DNA of 42,506 nucleotides, taken from the NCBI GenBank assembly GCA_024641505.1, contig JAHECY010000030.1:1-42506 (forward strand), read 5' to 3'. Positions 41,892-42,506 of this stretch are shown piece by piece (position 1 is the first letter of the stretch; every line of letters starts with the position of its first letter). The position numbers were made by a program, and so were the translations under genes. The notes beneath the pieces are model-generated. The model worked only from the letters and a program-made list of their open reading frames with translations. It ran no database searches and had not been told where the DNA came from. This stretch comes from Gammaproteobacteria bacterium (lineage in GTDB: Bacteria > Pseudomonadota > Gammaproteobacteria > SG8-11).

Positions 41892-42228
41892 ACACACCTT
41901 CCCAACTATACCCGAATAGTACAACTGTAAAACTCGTGAGCCTTGTGAACCCACGCCCCCTGACACTGGTGTTGTGTACGACGAGGACCTCAGCCCGACT
42001 TTTTATCCATTATTTTAATAGGCGAGTCCGTTACTAAGGATATTACAAGTGGTTAACAGAATGGAATGCTTTTTATATTAAGAAATTATTATTGGTTATA
42101 AACAAACCAGTTTTGGCATGTTAAGTCGGTTTCTAGTAACTACTCCTTATATATATACAGTGGATCGATTATTCATCTCATTGTTTAGTGTTATTGTGAT
42201 TTCACCAGGTGAATGGCGATAGCCGGTA
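41892..42228. other. AT-rich region upstream of the cytochrome gene
   Basis: About 340 bases lie between the cytochrome start and the hairpin that ends the next gene. They are clearly more AT-rich than the coding DNA around them and probably hold the cytochrome promoter. TAAAAT near 42014-42019 (minus strand) is a possible -10 box without a well-placed -35. I found no c-di-GMP riboswitch core and no gene. Confidence 0.4.
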
Positions 42229-42252
42229 AGGCTGCTCTGAAAAGAGCAGCCT
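42229..42252 (-). terminator. Terminator hairpin of the Gly-tail gene
   Basis: AGGCTGCTCT and AGAGCAGCCT form a perfect 10-bp stem around a four-base loop. The hairpin overlaps the last bases of the TAG stop codon on the minus strand. The following sequence has only a short T-rich start, so it may be Rho-assisted. It separates this gene from the cytochrome transcript. Confidence 0.65.
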
Positions 42253-42506
42253 ACATGCCACCGCCACCACCTGTGCCACCACCGCCAGTGCCACCACCGC
42301 CAGTGCCACCGCCGCCGGTACCGCCACCGCCGCCGGTACCGCCACCGCCGCCGGTACCGCCACCGCCGCCGGTACCGCCACCGCCCGTGCCGCCACCACC
42401 TGTGCCGCCACCACCTGTGCCGCCACCGCCAGTACCACCGCCGCCCGTGCCACCGCCGCCCGTGCCACCGCCGCCCGTGCCACCACCGCCAGTACCACCG
42501 CCGCCG
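42251..42506 (-). CDS. 3' end of a gene encoding a (GGGGT)n C-terminal tail (cut by window edge)
   Basis: In the frame closed by the TAG at 42253-42251, the minus strand is open to the right edge. It encodes only Gly and Thr in pentapeptides GGGGT, with fifteen Thr in 84 residues, then a final GGGGG-Met. The Thr codons vary (ACA, ACT, ACC, ACG) and Gly uses both GGC and GGT, so the peptide is kept while DNA has drifted, which supports a real protein. The rest of the gene lies outside the window, so its function is unknown. The Gly tail ending in Met recalls the end of the neighbouring cytochrome (GGMGGM). A 98-codon Ala/Val frame on the same strand is a shadow. Confidence 0.7.
   Translation of the reverse strand, partial: GGGGTGGGGTGGGGTGGGGTGGGGTGGGGTGGGGTGGGGTGGGGTGGGGGTGGGGGTGGGGGTGGGGTGGGGTGGGGTGGGGGM

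Noticed and set aside
41892-42228. c-di-GMP (GEMM) riboswitch upstream of the cytochrome
   Set aside because: GEMM elements are known before cytochrome genes in other bacteria, but I found no conserved core on the minus strand here.
42202-42498. 98-codon Ala/Val minus-strand frame at the right edge
   Set aside because: It is another frame of the GGGGT repeat. The Gly/Thr frame ends at a stop next to a terminator hairpin and varies at synonymous positions, so that frame is the real one.
42254-42506. Short-period repeat as a possible CRISPR array
   Set aside because: The period is 15 bases with no spacers; it is a coding repeat.

Overview
The window looks like a free-living gammaproteobacterial chromosome with moderately high GC content. 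SohB, MltB, TtcA, NadA and a PilL/ChpA-type kinase are all of gammaproteobacterial style. The very large multihaem cytochrome and the haem-based chemosensors suggest an organism living near redox or oxygen gradients. I cannot name the species from sequence alone. I saw no rRNA, tRNA, CRISPR array, insertion sequence or phage gene.

Layout. Bases 1-7.8 kb are mostly housekeeping: the 5' end of a chpA-like kinase gene leaving the left edge, sohB, mltB, ttcA, a Cys-rich lipoprotein of unknown role, nadA and a Sel1-repeat protein. At 7.8-15.7 kb are a membrane-anchored Ser/Thr kinase, a subtilase lipoprotein and a PAS/GGDEF/EAL protein. At 16.0-19.9 kb is a two-gene chemosensory operon. Its first gene is a CheW whose fold is split by an inserted globin; its second is a soluble receptor with an N-terminal globin, three PAS domains and a CheR/CheB tether. 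A sigma-28-like promoter lies upstream. At 20.6-24.8 kb is an RND pump with its adaptor, and at 25.1-26.0 kb an orphan methyltransferase-like gene. At 26.0-36.1 kb is a nine-gene minus-strand exopolysaccharide operon: BTLCP protease, unknown secreted protein, outer-membrane barrel, export protein, Wzc-type kinase, PHP phosphatase, VpsP-like protein, ligase/polymerase and WecA-like transferase. At 36.4-38.1 kb are a phosphatase, a small secreted protein and a Nudix hydrolase. At 38.4-41.9 kb is a secreted cytochrome with 43 CxxCH motifs and a Pro/Gly/Met tail. At the right edge is the 3' end of another gene, which encodes a pure (GGGGT)n tail and is closed by a terminator hairpin.

How the genes may work together (inference). 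The globin-CheW and globin/PAS receptor would sense O2 or another gas and feed a chemotaxis array whose CheA is not in the window. The bifunctional c-di-GMP protein and the EPS operon fit a switch between motile and matrix-embedded life. The 43-haem protein and its Gly-tailed neighbour are candidates for extracellular electron conduction, possibly within that matrix. The two strongest candidates for something undescribed are the CheW split by a globin, and the long cytochrome with its unusual tails.
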